Source: JANQKX01 sp039028695 (GTDB taxonomy: Bacteria > Pseudomonadota > Alphaproteobacteria > Kiloniellales > Kiloniellaceae). From it: DNA of 58,509 bases. The position numbers and the translations under genes were made by a program. Shown in pieces: positions 51,487 to 58,509 of the stretch (its first letter is position 1; every line of letters starts with the position of its first letter). The DNA lies in contig JBCCHN010000015.1 of the NCBI GenBank assembly GCA_039028695.1, positions 1 to 58,509 of the forward strand, given 5' to 3'. Under the pieces are notes generated by a model. The model did no database searches and had not been told where the DNA came from. It saw only the letters and a list, made by a program, of their open reading frames with translations.

Positions 51487-53808
51487 ATGAGTTCGCCCAG
51501 TGACACCAGACCCGCTGTAGCGCCCGGATCCGGTGCGGGTGCAATTGGCTCGGGCGGGGGGTGGAGCGGCTCTCGTCGCCTTCTGCGTCTGTTGCGCGAC
51601 ATCATGAAGGGCGGGGGCAGTCGGCAAAATCGTTTGGACCAAGTCGTTCGCCTTATCGCCCAAGATATGGTCGCCGAGGTCTGCTCGGTCTACGTGATGT
51701 GGCAGGACCGCAAGCTTGTGCTTTTTGCCACCGAGGGACTCCGGCAGGAGGCCACCCATAAAACCACCTTAAAGGTCGGTGAGGGACTGGTTGGGGTGAT
51801 CGCTGCCAGCGAACGCCCCTTGGCGCTTTCCGATGCACAAAAGCACCCCAGCTTCGCTTATCGCCCGGAAACCGGCGAGGAAATTTTCCGCTCGCTCATG
51901 GGCGTTCCCATCCTTCGGTCCGGCCAGGTCATGGGCGTGGTCGTGGTGCAAAACAAAACCCAGCGTCACTATTTGGAAGAGGAGGTGGAGGCGCTGGAGA
52001 CCGTTGCCATGGTTCTGGCCGAACTCTTGGTGAGCGGTAAAGATAATGAGACAGAAGAAGGGGCGCTTTGGGAAACAAACCGCTTACCGGCGCGCCTTGC
52101 CGGCACGGCCTTGACTCGGGGCCTGGCTGTTGGCGAGGCGGTTCTGCACAATCGGGGCATCGTGATTTCCCAAGTGGTCGCCGAGAACCCAGAGCAGGAA
52201 GAAGAGCGCCTGCAAGATGCCTTGACCGAAATGCGCGAGGCGATCGATCGGATGCTTAGCCGCAAGGACATGGCGGCGGTGGGGGAACATCGGGATGTTT
52301 TGGAAACCTACCGGCTTTTCGCCGAGGATCATGGTTGGCTCAATCGCATACGAGAAGCCGTTCTGAGCGGTCTGACGGCCGAGGCCGCCGTTCAGAAGGT
52401 GCAGAACGACAATCGAGTTCGCATGGAGGCGATCAGCGATCCCTATATCCGCGAAAGATTGTCGGATCTGGAAGATCTGGGAAACCGGCTGCTACACCAC
52501 CTATTGGATTTGGATGACATAAGCCGCAGTGACCTGCCCGACGATATGGTTCTGATCGCGCGGGATTTGGGGCCGGCGGAGTTGTTGGACTACGACCTGG
52601 GCCGGCTGCGCGCGGTAGCGCTCGAGGAAGGCTCGCCCACATCGCACGTCGCCATCATGGCCAGAGCGCTCGAAATACCCGTAATCGGTCGCTGTAAAGG
52701 AATTGTGCGACAAAGCCGCGAAGGGGACCGCTTGATTGTGGACAGCGACAATGAGCAGGTTATGTTGCGTCCGACGGCCGACACCATTGCGGACTTTACG
52801 AGGTCCATGGCGCAACAGACAAAAAAGCGCGAAGAGTTGGCATCTGTCCGCGATTTGCCGTCGGTGACCCTGGACGGTCATCCGATTTCGCTTTCCGTCA
52901 ACGCCGGTCTTTTGATCGACCTGCCTCAGCTGCATCAAAGTGGGGCCGATGGTATCGGCCTATACCGGACCGAAATTCCCTTTATGATTCGTAACTCTAT
53001 GCCGAATGTTGTAGCTCAGCAGGACCTCTACGGTCGGGTCCTGGATCATGCGCGCGAAAAGCCGGTCATCTTTCGGACCCTGGACATCGGCGGTGACAAG
53101 CAGCTTCCCTATTGGCAGGGAGACCGGGAGGAGAACCCGGCCCTAGGTTGGCGGTCCTTGCGTATTGGCCTGGATCGCCCCGCGCTTTTGCGTCTGCAAT
53201 TGAGGGCGCTTTTTCGGGCGGCGGCGGGACGGGAGCTTCGGGTGATGTTTCCCATGGTGAGTGATGTTTCGGAGTTCGAGGCGGCTCGAGCCCTTCTGGA
53301 GCGGGAAAGGGAGCGGGAACAGGCCTTGGGCCATGTCCCGCCGGCCCGTCTCGAGATCGGTGCCATGCTGGAGGTGCCGGCTTTGGTCTGGCAGTTGCCG
53401 GCTCTCTTTAGACTGTGCGATTTTGTTTCCCTGGGCAGCAACGACCTCTGCCAATTCACTTTCGCAGCGGATCGGGGCAATCCCCTTTTGGCCCGCCGTT
53501 ACGACGTTCTCTCGCCCGCCATTCTGTCCATGCTGAAATTTATCGCGGACCAGGCACAAGATACGGATTGCCGCCTAACCCTTTGCGGTGAGATGGCGGG
53601 AGATCCTTTGGAGGCGATGGCGATTTTGGGCTGCGGCTTCACCAATCTTTCCATGGCCGCGCCAGGGCTGCCGGCCATTAAATCCATGCTGCGAAGCCTT
53701 AATCTAGCCCACCTGCGGCAGTTTCTGGCGCCACATCTTGAATCGCCCATGCCGAGCCTGCGATCTGACCTGCTCGCCTATGCCGAAAATCAGGACGTCA
53801 AAGTTTAA
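51487..53808 (+). CDS. ptsP: Nitrogen-type PTS enzyme I (PtsP)
   Basis: A 773-residue EI-Ntr. Residues about 35-190 are a GAF domain; the swivelling domain carries the phosphohistidine His387 in SPTSHVAIMARAL; the C-terminal PEP barrel has the catalytic Cys700 in LCGEMAGD. It passes phosphate from PEP to NPr and then IIA-Ntr, linking nitrogen state (glutamine sensed by the GAF domain in other species) to regulation. Only a GGGAG-like region precedes the ATG. Its partners are not in the window. Confidence 0.95.
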   Translation: MSSPSDTRPAVAPGSGAGAIGSGGGWSGSRRLLRLLRDIMKGGGSRQNRLDQVVRLIAQDMVAEVCSVYVMWQDRKLVLFATEGLRQEATHKTTLKVGEGLVGVIAASERPLALSDAQKHPSFAYRPETGEEIFRSLMGVPILRSGQVMGVVVVQNKTQRHYLEEEVEALETVAMVLAELLVSGKDNETEEGALWETNRLPARLAGTALTRGLAVGEAVLHNRGIVISQVVAENPEQEEERLQDALTEMREAIDRMLSRKDMAAVGEHRDVLETYRLFAEDHGWLNRIREAVLSGLTAEAAVQKVQNDNRVRMEAISDPYIRERLSDLEDLGNRLLHHLLDLDDISRSDLPDDMVLIARDLGPAELLDYDLGRLRAVALEEGSPTSHVAIMARALEIPVIGRCKGIVRQSREGDRLIVDSDNEQVMLRPTADTIADFTRSMAQQTKKREELASVRDLPSVTLDGHPISLSVNAGLLIDLPQLHQSGADGIGLYRTEIPFMIRNSMPNVVAQQDLYGRVLDHAREKPVIFRTLDIGGDKQLPYWQGDREENPALGWRSLRIGLDRPALLRLQLRALFRAAAGRELRVMFPMVSDVSEFEAARALLEREREREQALGHVPPARLEIGAMLEVPALVWQLPALFRLCDFVSLGSNDLCQFTFAADRGNPLLARRYDVLSPAILSMLKFIADQAQDTDCRLTLCGEMAGDPLEAMAILGCGFTNLSMAAPGLPAIKSMLRSLNLAHLRQFLAPHLESPMPSLRSDLLAYAENQDVKV

Positions 53809-54075
53809 CATTTCATTAGGGAAATGGACGTTAATCTTTTGCTAGTGATGATTCGGCTGGCCGGTTGGACGAGCCCGTCGTTGGGGGATTTGGACGCCTG
53901 GGAACCTGAGCTTAGGTACGGCGCATCGACATTTTCCTTTGGCGAATGAGCAACCTATGGTCGGACGAAGGCTTGTTCCGGCTCGATGGCTTAATCTAGA
54001 CCTGCGCCGGATTGGGTTTTGGGATGCGAAAGTGGCGGTCCTTGGCCGTTTCGAAAGAGGGAAAGATCAACGCCG
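53809..54075. other. 267-base gap between ptsP and the RodZ-like gene
   Basis: No convincing gene is seen here. A short hairpin CATTTC-N6-GAAATG (53809-53826) directly follows the ptsP stop, without a T-run. The start of the next gene is uncertain, so part of the gap may be coding if TTG 54019 is used. Confidence 0.5.
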
Positions 54076-55473
54076 GTGGTTAAGTCGCTGCATCAAGAGG
54101 CTGATCCCTATTTGCCGCTATCGGATCACGAGGCGCCGGACGAAGTGCTTGGCGTGCCCGGCGATTCGGTGGCCCATCAGCTCCGCTGGGCGCGGGAATC
54201 TCACGGTCAGGACTTAGCCCGAATCGCTCAGGCTTTGCGAATTCGCTATATCTATCTGGAAGCGATCGAAGCAGGCCGCTATGACCTGTTGCCTGGGCCC
54301 GCCTACGCGGTTGGCTTTATCCGGAGTTACGCGGAATTTCTGGGCCTCAATAGCCGCGAAATCGTGTCGCGCTTCAAAAGGGAAGTGGAAGGCCTGGATT
54401 CCGAAACAGAATTGAATTTCCCCGCGCCCACGCCGCAGGGCAAGATCCCCGGTGGTATCGTCTTTCTGGTATGTGCGCTGATTGCCGCCCTTGGCTATGG
54501 CGGTTGGATTTACATGTCCGAACGTGAACAAACTCAGGAATTACTGACCGGCACGATCCCGGAACGTCTGCAAAAAATCGTCCAAGGCGAATCAGGTACA
54601 ACAGAGACGGTATCTGCCACTAAAGATCCGGCCGGCGATGCGTTTCCGGCCGATGGGTCCACTTTAGAAGCTTTGCCGCCCGATCCCCGAGAGATTCTGG
54701 CCGATGAACCCCTGTCGATCACCACATCGGCGACGGCCGAGAGCCTGGAGGCGCCGCCAGCGCCCGACCAAGCGAGCCTAGAAGTTGAGTCGGCTGCCGG
54801 CGACATATCGCCTGACAATACGGTTCCTGAAGGTGCGGTGGCCGAAGATTCGACACTGGTCTCCCCCATCACGCCGGACAACCATTCCGGCAGCGATTTT
54901 ATGGGGTCTGGAGAGGTGTCGGATGTGACGGCCAGCGAAGAGGCGTCTGCGCCAGAACCTGTCTCGGAGACGGGAGTTTCGACAACGGGCTCTGAGGAAC
55001 AAAATCTTATTGAAGCGCCCGTGCTCGCCGATGATCAGGAGCCTGTCGAAAACCTCAATGCGGGCGATGGCATCCTTTTACAAACGGGTGAGATCACCAC
55101 GGCTACCGACGATTTTGAGGCGGTTTTTGCCTCTATCCCGGCCGCGCCGGATGCTGGCCTAGAGCCGGAAAAGCGTTTAGAGCCAAGGATTTACGGAGAA
55201 ACCAATACTGATTCGCGAATCGTGTTGCGCGCGCTTCAGGACAGTTGGGTTCAGGTGCGAGATCCAAACGGAGTGTTGCTGCTGACCCGGGTTTTGCGGG
55301 TTGGTGACAGTTACCGGGTGCCGGATCAGGCGGACCTGACATTGCTCACCGGAAACGCCGGCGGCCTGCAAATCGAAGTGGATGGGGTGCCTCTGCCGCC
55401 ATTAGGGGCAATCGGCACAGTTCGTCGCGACATTTCCCTCAATCCCGGTCAATTGCTTGAGCAGGAGGGCTGA
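54076..55473 (+). CDS. RodZ-like HTH protein with DUF4115 domain
   Basis: A protein of about 465 residues. The N-terminal HTH (about 30-95) includes LARIAQALRIRYIYLEAIEAGRYDLLPGP and resembles RodZ. One membrane span lies near 137-153, followed by a long Pro/Ser/Glu-rich, disordered periplasmic region, and a C-terminal DUF4115 domain (IVLRALQDSWVQVRDPNG, EVDGVPLPPLG). RodZ binds MreB and shapes the cell. The start is uncertain: GTG 54076 is chosen, TTG 54019 is possible. ispG follows, as in other alphaproteobacteria. Confidence 0.88.
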   Translation: MVKSLHQEADPYLPLSDHEAPDEVLGVPGDSVAHQLRWARESHGQDLARIAQALRIRYIYLEAIEAGRYDLLPGPAYAVGFIRSYAEFLGLNSREIVSRFKREVEGLDSETELNFPAPTPQGKIPGGIVFLVCALIAALGYGGWIYMSEREQTQELLTGTIPERLQKIVQGESGTTETVSATKDPAGDAFPADGSTLEALPPDPREILADEPLSITTSATAESLEAPPAPDQASLEVESAAGDISPDNTVPEGAVAEDSTLVSPITPDNHSGSDFMGSGEVSDVTASEEASAPEPVSETGVSTTGSEEQNLIEAPVLADDQEPVENLNAGDGILLQTGEITTATDDFEAVFASIPAAPDAGLEPEKRLEPRIYGETNTDSRIVLRALQDSWVQVRDPNGVLLLTRVLRVGDSYRVPDQADLTLLTGNAGGLQIEVDGVPLPPLGAIGTVRRDISLNPGQLLEQEG

Positions 55474-55510
55474 TTGCGCCATTTGCGGCGCCGGAATCCC
55501 GCGCCAAGCA

Positions 55511-55547
55511 CCAGCCCTTGAAGTTTTACCCCAGCCCTTGAAGTTTT
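55511..55547. repeat. Tandem 17-bp direct repeat (20-bp period)
   Basis: CCAGCCCTTGAAGTTTT occurs at 55511-55527 and again at 55531-55547, separated by ACC. It lies in the 187-base gap between the RodZ-like gene and ispG. Each copy has TTGAAG, which resembles a -35 box. Confidence 0.8.
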
Positions 55548-55660
55548 GCTAAAGAGAGCGCATCTTGCGCCACGACGGATCACGCTGTGGCGCCACCAAA
55601 CTTTTGTTTTTTTGGGCCATTGGCGGCCAGTCCTGTTTGTTGGCAACTGAGACTCACGGC

Positions 55661-56815
55661 ATGAGCGTAAGGCCCTATCGCGATATCTATCGGCGCAAGT
55701 CACGGCAAATTCATGTGGGCAAGGTCCCGGTGGGGGGAGATGCCCCCATAACCGTGCAATCCATGACCAATACCCTGACTAAGGACGCCGCGGCGACCAT
55801 CGCCCAGATCCGCGAGTTGGAGGTGGCTGGCGCTGACATTGTGCGGGTGTCTTGTCCCGATGTGGAATCGACGCAAGCATTGAAAGAGATCGTTCAGGAA
55901 GTCACCGTGCCCATTGTGGCCGACATCCACTTCCACTATCGCCGGGGCATTGAGGCTGCCGAGTCGGGGGCCGCTTGCCTGCGTATCAATCCAGGCAACA
56001 TTGGCTCGCCCGAGCGGGTGCGTGAAGTTGTCAAAGCCGCTAAGGATCATGGCTGTTCCATGAGGATCGGCGTGAATGCCGGCTCATTGGAGCGGGATCT
56101 CTTGGAAAAATACGGGGAACCCTGTCCCGAAGCGATGGTGGAGTCCGGACTCAACCATATCCGAATTCTGGAAGACAATGACTTCACGGAATTCAAGATT
56201 TCCTGCAAGGCCTCGGATGTCTTTTTGGCGGTCGCCGCTTATCATGGCTTGGCAGAGGCCTGCGATTATCCGATCCATCTAGGGATCACCGAAGCGGGCG
56301 GCTTGATGACTGGCAGCGTCAAATCGTCTATCGGCCTGGGGTCGCTTTTGTGGGCGGGGATCGGTGACACTATTCGGGTTTCCCTGTCGGCCGATCCGGT
56401 GCAAGAGGTCAAGGTCGGCTTTGAGATTTTGAAGGCCCTTGGTTTGCGCCATCGCGGCGTTAATGTGATTTCCTGTCCCTCTTGCGCCCGGCAGCAGTTC
56501 GAGGTCATCAAGACCGTCGAGCTTTTGGAAGAACGCTTGGCGCACATCACCACTCCCATGTCCGTTTCGGTGATTGGATGCGTGGTGAATGGACCGGGCG
56601 AGGCAACCATGACCGATATTGGTCTTACGGGCGGCGGTAAGGGCACCCATCAGATTTATGTCAACGGTCTGCCCGATCATCGCCTAAAAGATGCGAATGT
56701 CGTCGATCACTTGGTGGAAATGATCGAGCAGAAGGCCAAGGAGATTGAGGCGGAATTAGCCGCTGCCGAAGAGGCTCAAGAGACCGCTCAGTCCCCCGCC
56801 TCTTTGGCCTCTTAG
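55661..56815 (+). CDS. ispG: 4-hydroxy-3-methylbut-2-enyl diphosphate synthase IspG
   Basis: A 384-residue IspG (GcpE) of the MEP isoprenoid pathway. The [4Fe-4S] ligands are Cys272 and Cys275 (CPSC) and Cys307 (GCVVNGPGEA), the fourth being the conserved Glu of GPGEA. QSMTNTLTKD and DIHFHYR are other family segments. The ATG at 55661 is chosen; an upstream frame from 55565 is not conserved. hisS follows after 32 bases and starts with TTG. Confidence 0.96.
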   Translation: MSVRPYRDIYRRKSRQIHVGKVPVGGDAPITVQSMTNTLTKDAAATIAQIRELEVAGADIVRVSCPDVESTQALKEIVQEVTVPIVADIHFHYRRGIEAAESGAACLRINPGNIGSPERVREVVKAAKDHGCSMRIGVNAGSLERDLLEKYGEPCPEAMVESGLNHIRILEDNDFTEFKISCKASDVFLAVAAYHGLAEACDYPIHLGITEAGGLMTGSVKSSIGLGSLLWAGIGDTIRVSLSADPVQEVKVGFEILKALGLRHRGVNVISCPSCARQQFEVIKTVELLEERLAHITTPMSVSVIGCVVNGPGEATMTDIGLTGGGKGTHQIYVNGLPDHRLKDANVVDHLVEMIEQKAKEIEAELAAAEEAQETAQSPASLAS

Positions 56816-56847
56816 CCCCCCTCCCGCTTAAGACTCGGAGACGCTTT

Positions 56848-58092
56848 TTGCCCTCTTTACAGCCCGTTCGCGGCACCCATGATCTCTTGCCCGCTGATAT
56901 GCGCCGTCACCGTGCGGTGGTCGAGACCGCACGCCTGATTGCGGAACGCTACGGCTATCAAGAAATGGCCACGCCGATTTTCGAGTTCACCGAGGTTTTC
57001 AAGCGCACCTTGGGTGAGGCCAGCGATGTGGTCACCAAAGAGATGTATACCTTCTCCATGAAGGAAGGCGAGCAGATTACCCTGCGCCCGGAAAACACCG
57101 CCAGTGTGGTGCGTGCTCTTTTGTCTGGCGGGTTGGCGCAACAGTTGCCGCTTAAATATTTTTATGCCGGTCCCATGTTTCGCCATGAACGTCCGCAAAA
57201 AGGACGCCAGCGCCAGTTCCATCAAATCGGTGTTGAATTGCTGGGGGTTCCCCACGCTACAGGGGATGTGGAGATCATTGCTGCCGGTGCGCATATCTTG
57301 GAAGAGCTTGGCTTGCTGTCGGATACGGTTTTGGAGATCAACACCCTGGGTGATCCGGCCAGCCGGCAGGCCTATCGAGTTGCTTTGGTAGACTATTTTA
57401 CTGCCCATCAAGAGGACCTTTCCGAGGACAGCCGGGACCGTTTGACCCGTAACCCCCTACGAATCTTAGATTCGAAAGATCGCGGGGATCGGGCTCTGGT
57501 GGCGAATGCGCCGGCATTTGGCGATTACTTGAACGCCGAGAGTGAAGATTTCTTCGGCCAAGTTTTGGCCGGACTCGATCGTCTGGGAATCGCCTACCAA
57601 TTGAATGCGCGACTGGTCCGTGGTTTGGATTACTATTCCCACACGGCCTTTGAATTCATCACCGAGCGCCTGGGGGCGCAGGGAACGGTCATGGGCGGCG
57701 GCCGCTATGACGGCTTGGTGGAGTTGATGGGCGGACCGTCCACGCCCGGTGTGGGCTGGGCCGCGGGCATTGAGCGCATGGCCATGCTCTTGGCTGAAGA
57801 TCCGCCGGGGCCGCGCCCCATCTCCGTCATTCCAATCGGTCAGGCGGCCGAGGAAACGGCGCAAAGCATTGCGCGAGATTTACGGCATGCGGGCTTTACG
57901 GTCGATCTGGGATTCAGCGGCAATGTGAAAAAACGCCTGCAACGTGCGAACAAGCAAGATGCAGTCGCGGCGGTGCTCTTGGGGGATGATGAACTTGCCC
58001 AGGCCATGGCCACGGTCCGAGATCTAACATCGGGGGACCAATCCCAAATTTCCCTGGATGCTTTGACCGAAGCCTTGGCCCAATACCGCTAG
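56848..58092 (+). CDS. hisS: Histidyl-tRNA synthetase
   Basis: A 414-residue class II synthetase. Motif 2 (YAGPMFRHERPQKGRQRQFHQ), the HisA loop (RGLDYYSHTAFEF) and motif 3 (GWAAGIERMAML) are intact; the C-terminal anticodon-binding domain is present. TTG 56848 has GGAG 7 bases upstream and gives the canonical start MPSLQPVRGTHDLLP. It follows ispG closely, and the next gene begins only 9 bases downstream, so this looks like one operon. Confidence 0.97.
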   Translation: MPSLQPVRGTHDLLPADMRRHRAVVETARLIAERYGYQEMATPIFEFTEVFKRTLGEASDVVTKEMYTFSMKEGEQITLRPENTASVVRALLSGGLAQQLPLKYFYAGPMFRHERPQKGRQRQFHQIGVELLGVPHATGDVEIIAAGAHILEELGLLSDTVLEINTLGDPASRQAYRVALVDYFTAHQEDLSEDSRDRLTRNPLRILDSKDRGDRALVANAPAFGDYLNAESEDFFGQVLAGLDRLGIAYQLNARLVRGLDYYSHTAFEFITERLGAQGTVMGGGRYDGLVELMGGPSTPGVGWAAGIERMAMLLAEDPPGPRPISVIPIGQAAEETAQSIARDLRHAGFTVDLGFSGNVKKRLQRANKQDAVAAVLLGDDELAQAMATVRDLTSGDQSQISLDALTEALAQYR

Positions 58093-58101
58093 CTCGGTCT
58101 C

Positions 58102-58509
58102 ATGGCCGGCTCTATACCGGATTTGGATCGTCTGCTTCTCGTTGGGCTGAACCAGCGGGATCTCACAGCCGTTTTGCGCGATCGTTTTTTTGCCGTCGAG
58201 CCTAAGGTTTCTTTTTTTCTGGATAAATTAAGGGACAGGTCAATCAGCGAGGCTGTCGCTATCGCAACCTGCGAGAGGATTGACTTGCTTGTTATCCCTA
58301 TTCGTGAAGCGCGGATCTCCGATCAGGAGTTGAAAGATCGTCTCGGCAAAATGATCGCTGATTTTGCTGGCGTGCCGGTCGCCGAGCTTCGTCTGGCTTT
58401 GTTTAGCCAACAGGGACAGAGCGCTGCGAAGCACGTGTTTTCGGTTGCAGCGTCGCTGGATAGTCAGGTGGTGGGCGAGCCGCAGGTTCTGGGCCAGGTG
58501 AAGGAAAAC
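58102..58509 (+). CDS. hemA: Glutamyl-tRNA reductase, N-terminal part
   Basis: Cut by the window end: 136 residues remain. LLLVGLNQRDL matches the N-terminal glutamyl-tRNA reductase start; the catalytic Cys is Cys57 in ATCERIDLL, and residues 113-136 contain SLDSQVVGEPQVLGQVK, an unmistakable family hallmark. The usual T-C-N-R box is T-C-E-R here, with Asn replaced by Glu. It makes glutamate-1-semialdehyde from Glu-tRNA, the first step of the C5 route to haem and corrinoid. It begins 9 bases after hisS. Confidence 0.9.
   Translation, partial: MAGSIPDLDRLLLVGLNQRDLTAVLRDRFFAVEPKVSFFLDKLRDRSISEAVAIATCERIDLLVIPIREARISDQELKDRLGKMIADFAGVPVAELRLALFSQQGQSAAKHVFSVAASLDSQVVGEPQVLGQVKEN

Noticed and set aside
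1..58509. tRNA, rRNA, CRISPR, insertion sequence or riboswitch
   Set aside because: I looked in all gaps, none of which exceeds about 300 bases, and saw no T-arm/acceptor patterns, spaced repeats, transposase frames or cobalamin-riboswitch-like box upstream of cobS, cobT or the mutase gene.

Overview
The window reads as a typical chromosomal stretch of an alphaproteobacterium, most likely near the Rhodospirillales. It is moderately GC-rich, densely coded, and uses several TTG/GTG starts. The clues are a cobS-cobT pair preceded by a J-domain gene, a class I lysyl-tRNA synthetase, an NDUFAF5-like methyltransferase-fold gene, ubiG next to lysC-ptsP, a TipF-like degenerate EAL protein, L-malyl-CoA lyase, and the xerD / aroK-aroB layout. 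No tRNA, rRNA, CRISPR array, insertion sequence or prophage was seen. About 51 protein-coding genes are supported; the first and last are cut by the window edges.

Layout. 1-6.3 kb: end of an NDUFAF5-like gene; a leftward parvulin-argJ-mutT run; secA divergent from it. 6.3-14.4 kb: a leftward series with a thiamine-diphosphate enzyme stop/start-coupled to an acyl-CoA dehydrogenase-like gene, accA, malyl-CoA lyase, xerD, a 638-residue exported protein of unknown function, and a 46-residue membrane peptide overlapping it. 14.7-19.1 kb: rightward aroK, aroB, a CorB/CNNM-type protein, a CBS protein and a DUF2889 protein. 19.1-23.2 kb: a ribbon-helix-helix regulator divergent from J-protein-cobS-cobT (aerobic cobaltochelatase). 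23.2-27.2 kb: an M15-like protein, an exported dienelactone hydrolase, a phytase-like secreted protein, rpmB. 26.2-32.6 kb: B12-linked propionate chemistry (methylmalonyl-CoA mutase and its chaperone MeaB), an Atm1-type ABC exporter and a PhyH dioxygenase. 32.7-36.9 kb: a leftward EAL / HAD / nucleotide-cyclase run. 37-50 kb: mostly single genes (arsC-like, pyrD, DUF952, S24-like regulator, class IV aminotransferase, lysS, dinG-like helicase, EamA transporter, glutaredoxin, nitrilase, methyltransferases, DUF1178, VOC). 50-58.5 kb: lysC, ptsP, a RodZ-like gene, ispG, hisS and the start of hemA (glutamyl-tRNA reductase).

Functional links. CobS/CobT make corrinoid, which methylmalonyl-CoA mutase uses and MeaB protects. 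Malyl-CoA lyase, the mutase and AccA point to active C3/C4 acyl-CoA metabolism. AroK/AroB, ArgJ, LysC, IspG, PyrD and UbiG are core biosynthesis. PtsP indicates a nitrogen-type PTS.

I did not find a clearly new multi-gene system. The best leads are small: a two-layer nested inverted repeat upstream of accA; a palindrome-plus-tandem-repeat operator between the ribbon-helix-helix and J-protein genes; a promoter/leader hairpin upstream of rpmB; a probably leaderless helicase gene; the 46-residue coupled peptide; several proteins that have lost canonical catalytic residues; and a C5-pathway hemA where an alphaproteobacterium would normally use 5-aminolevulinate synthase. All family assignments come from reading motifs, without database searches.
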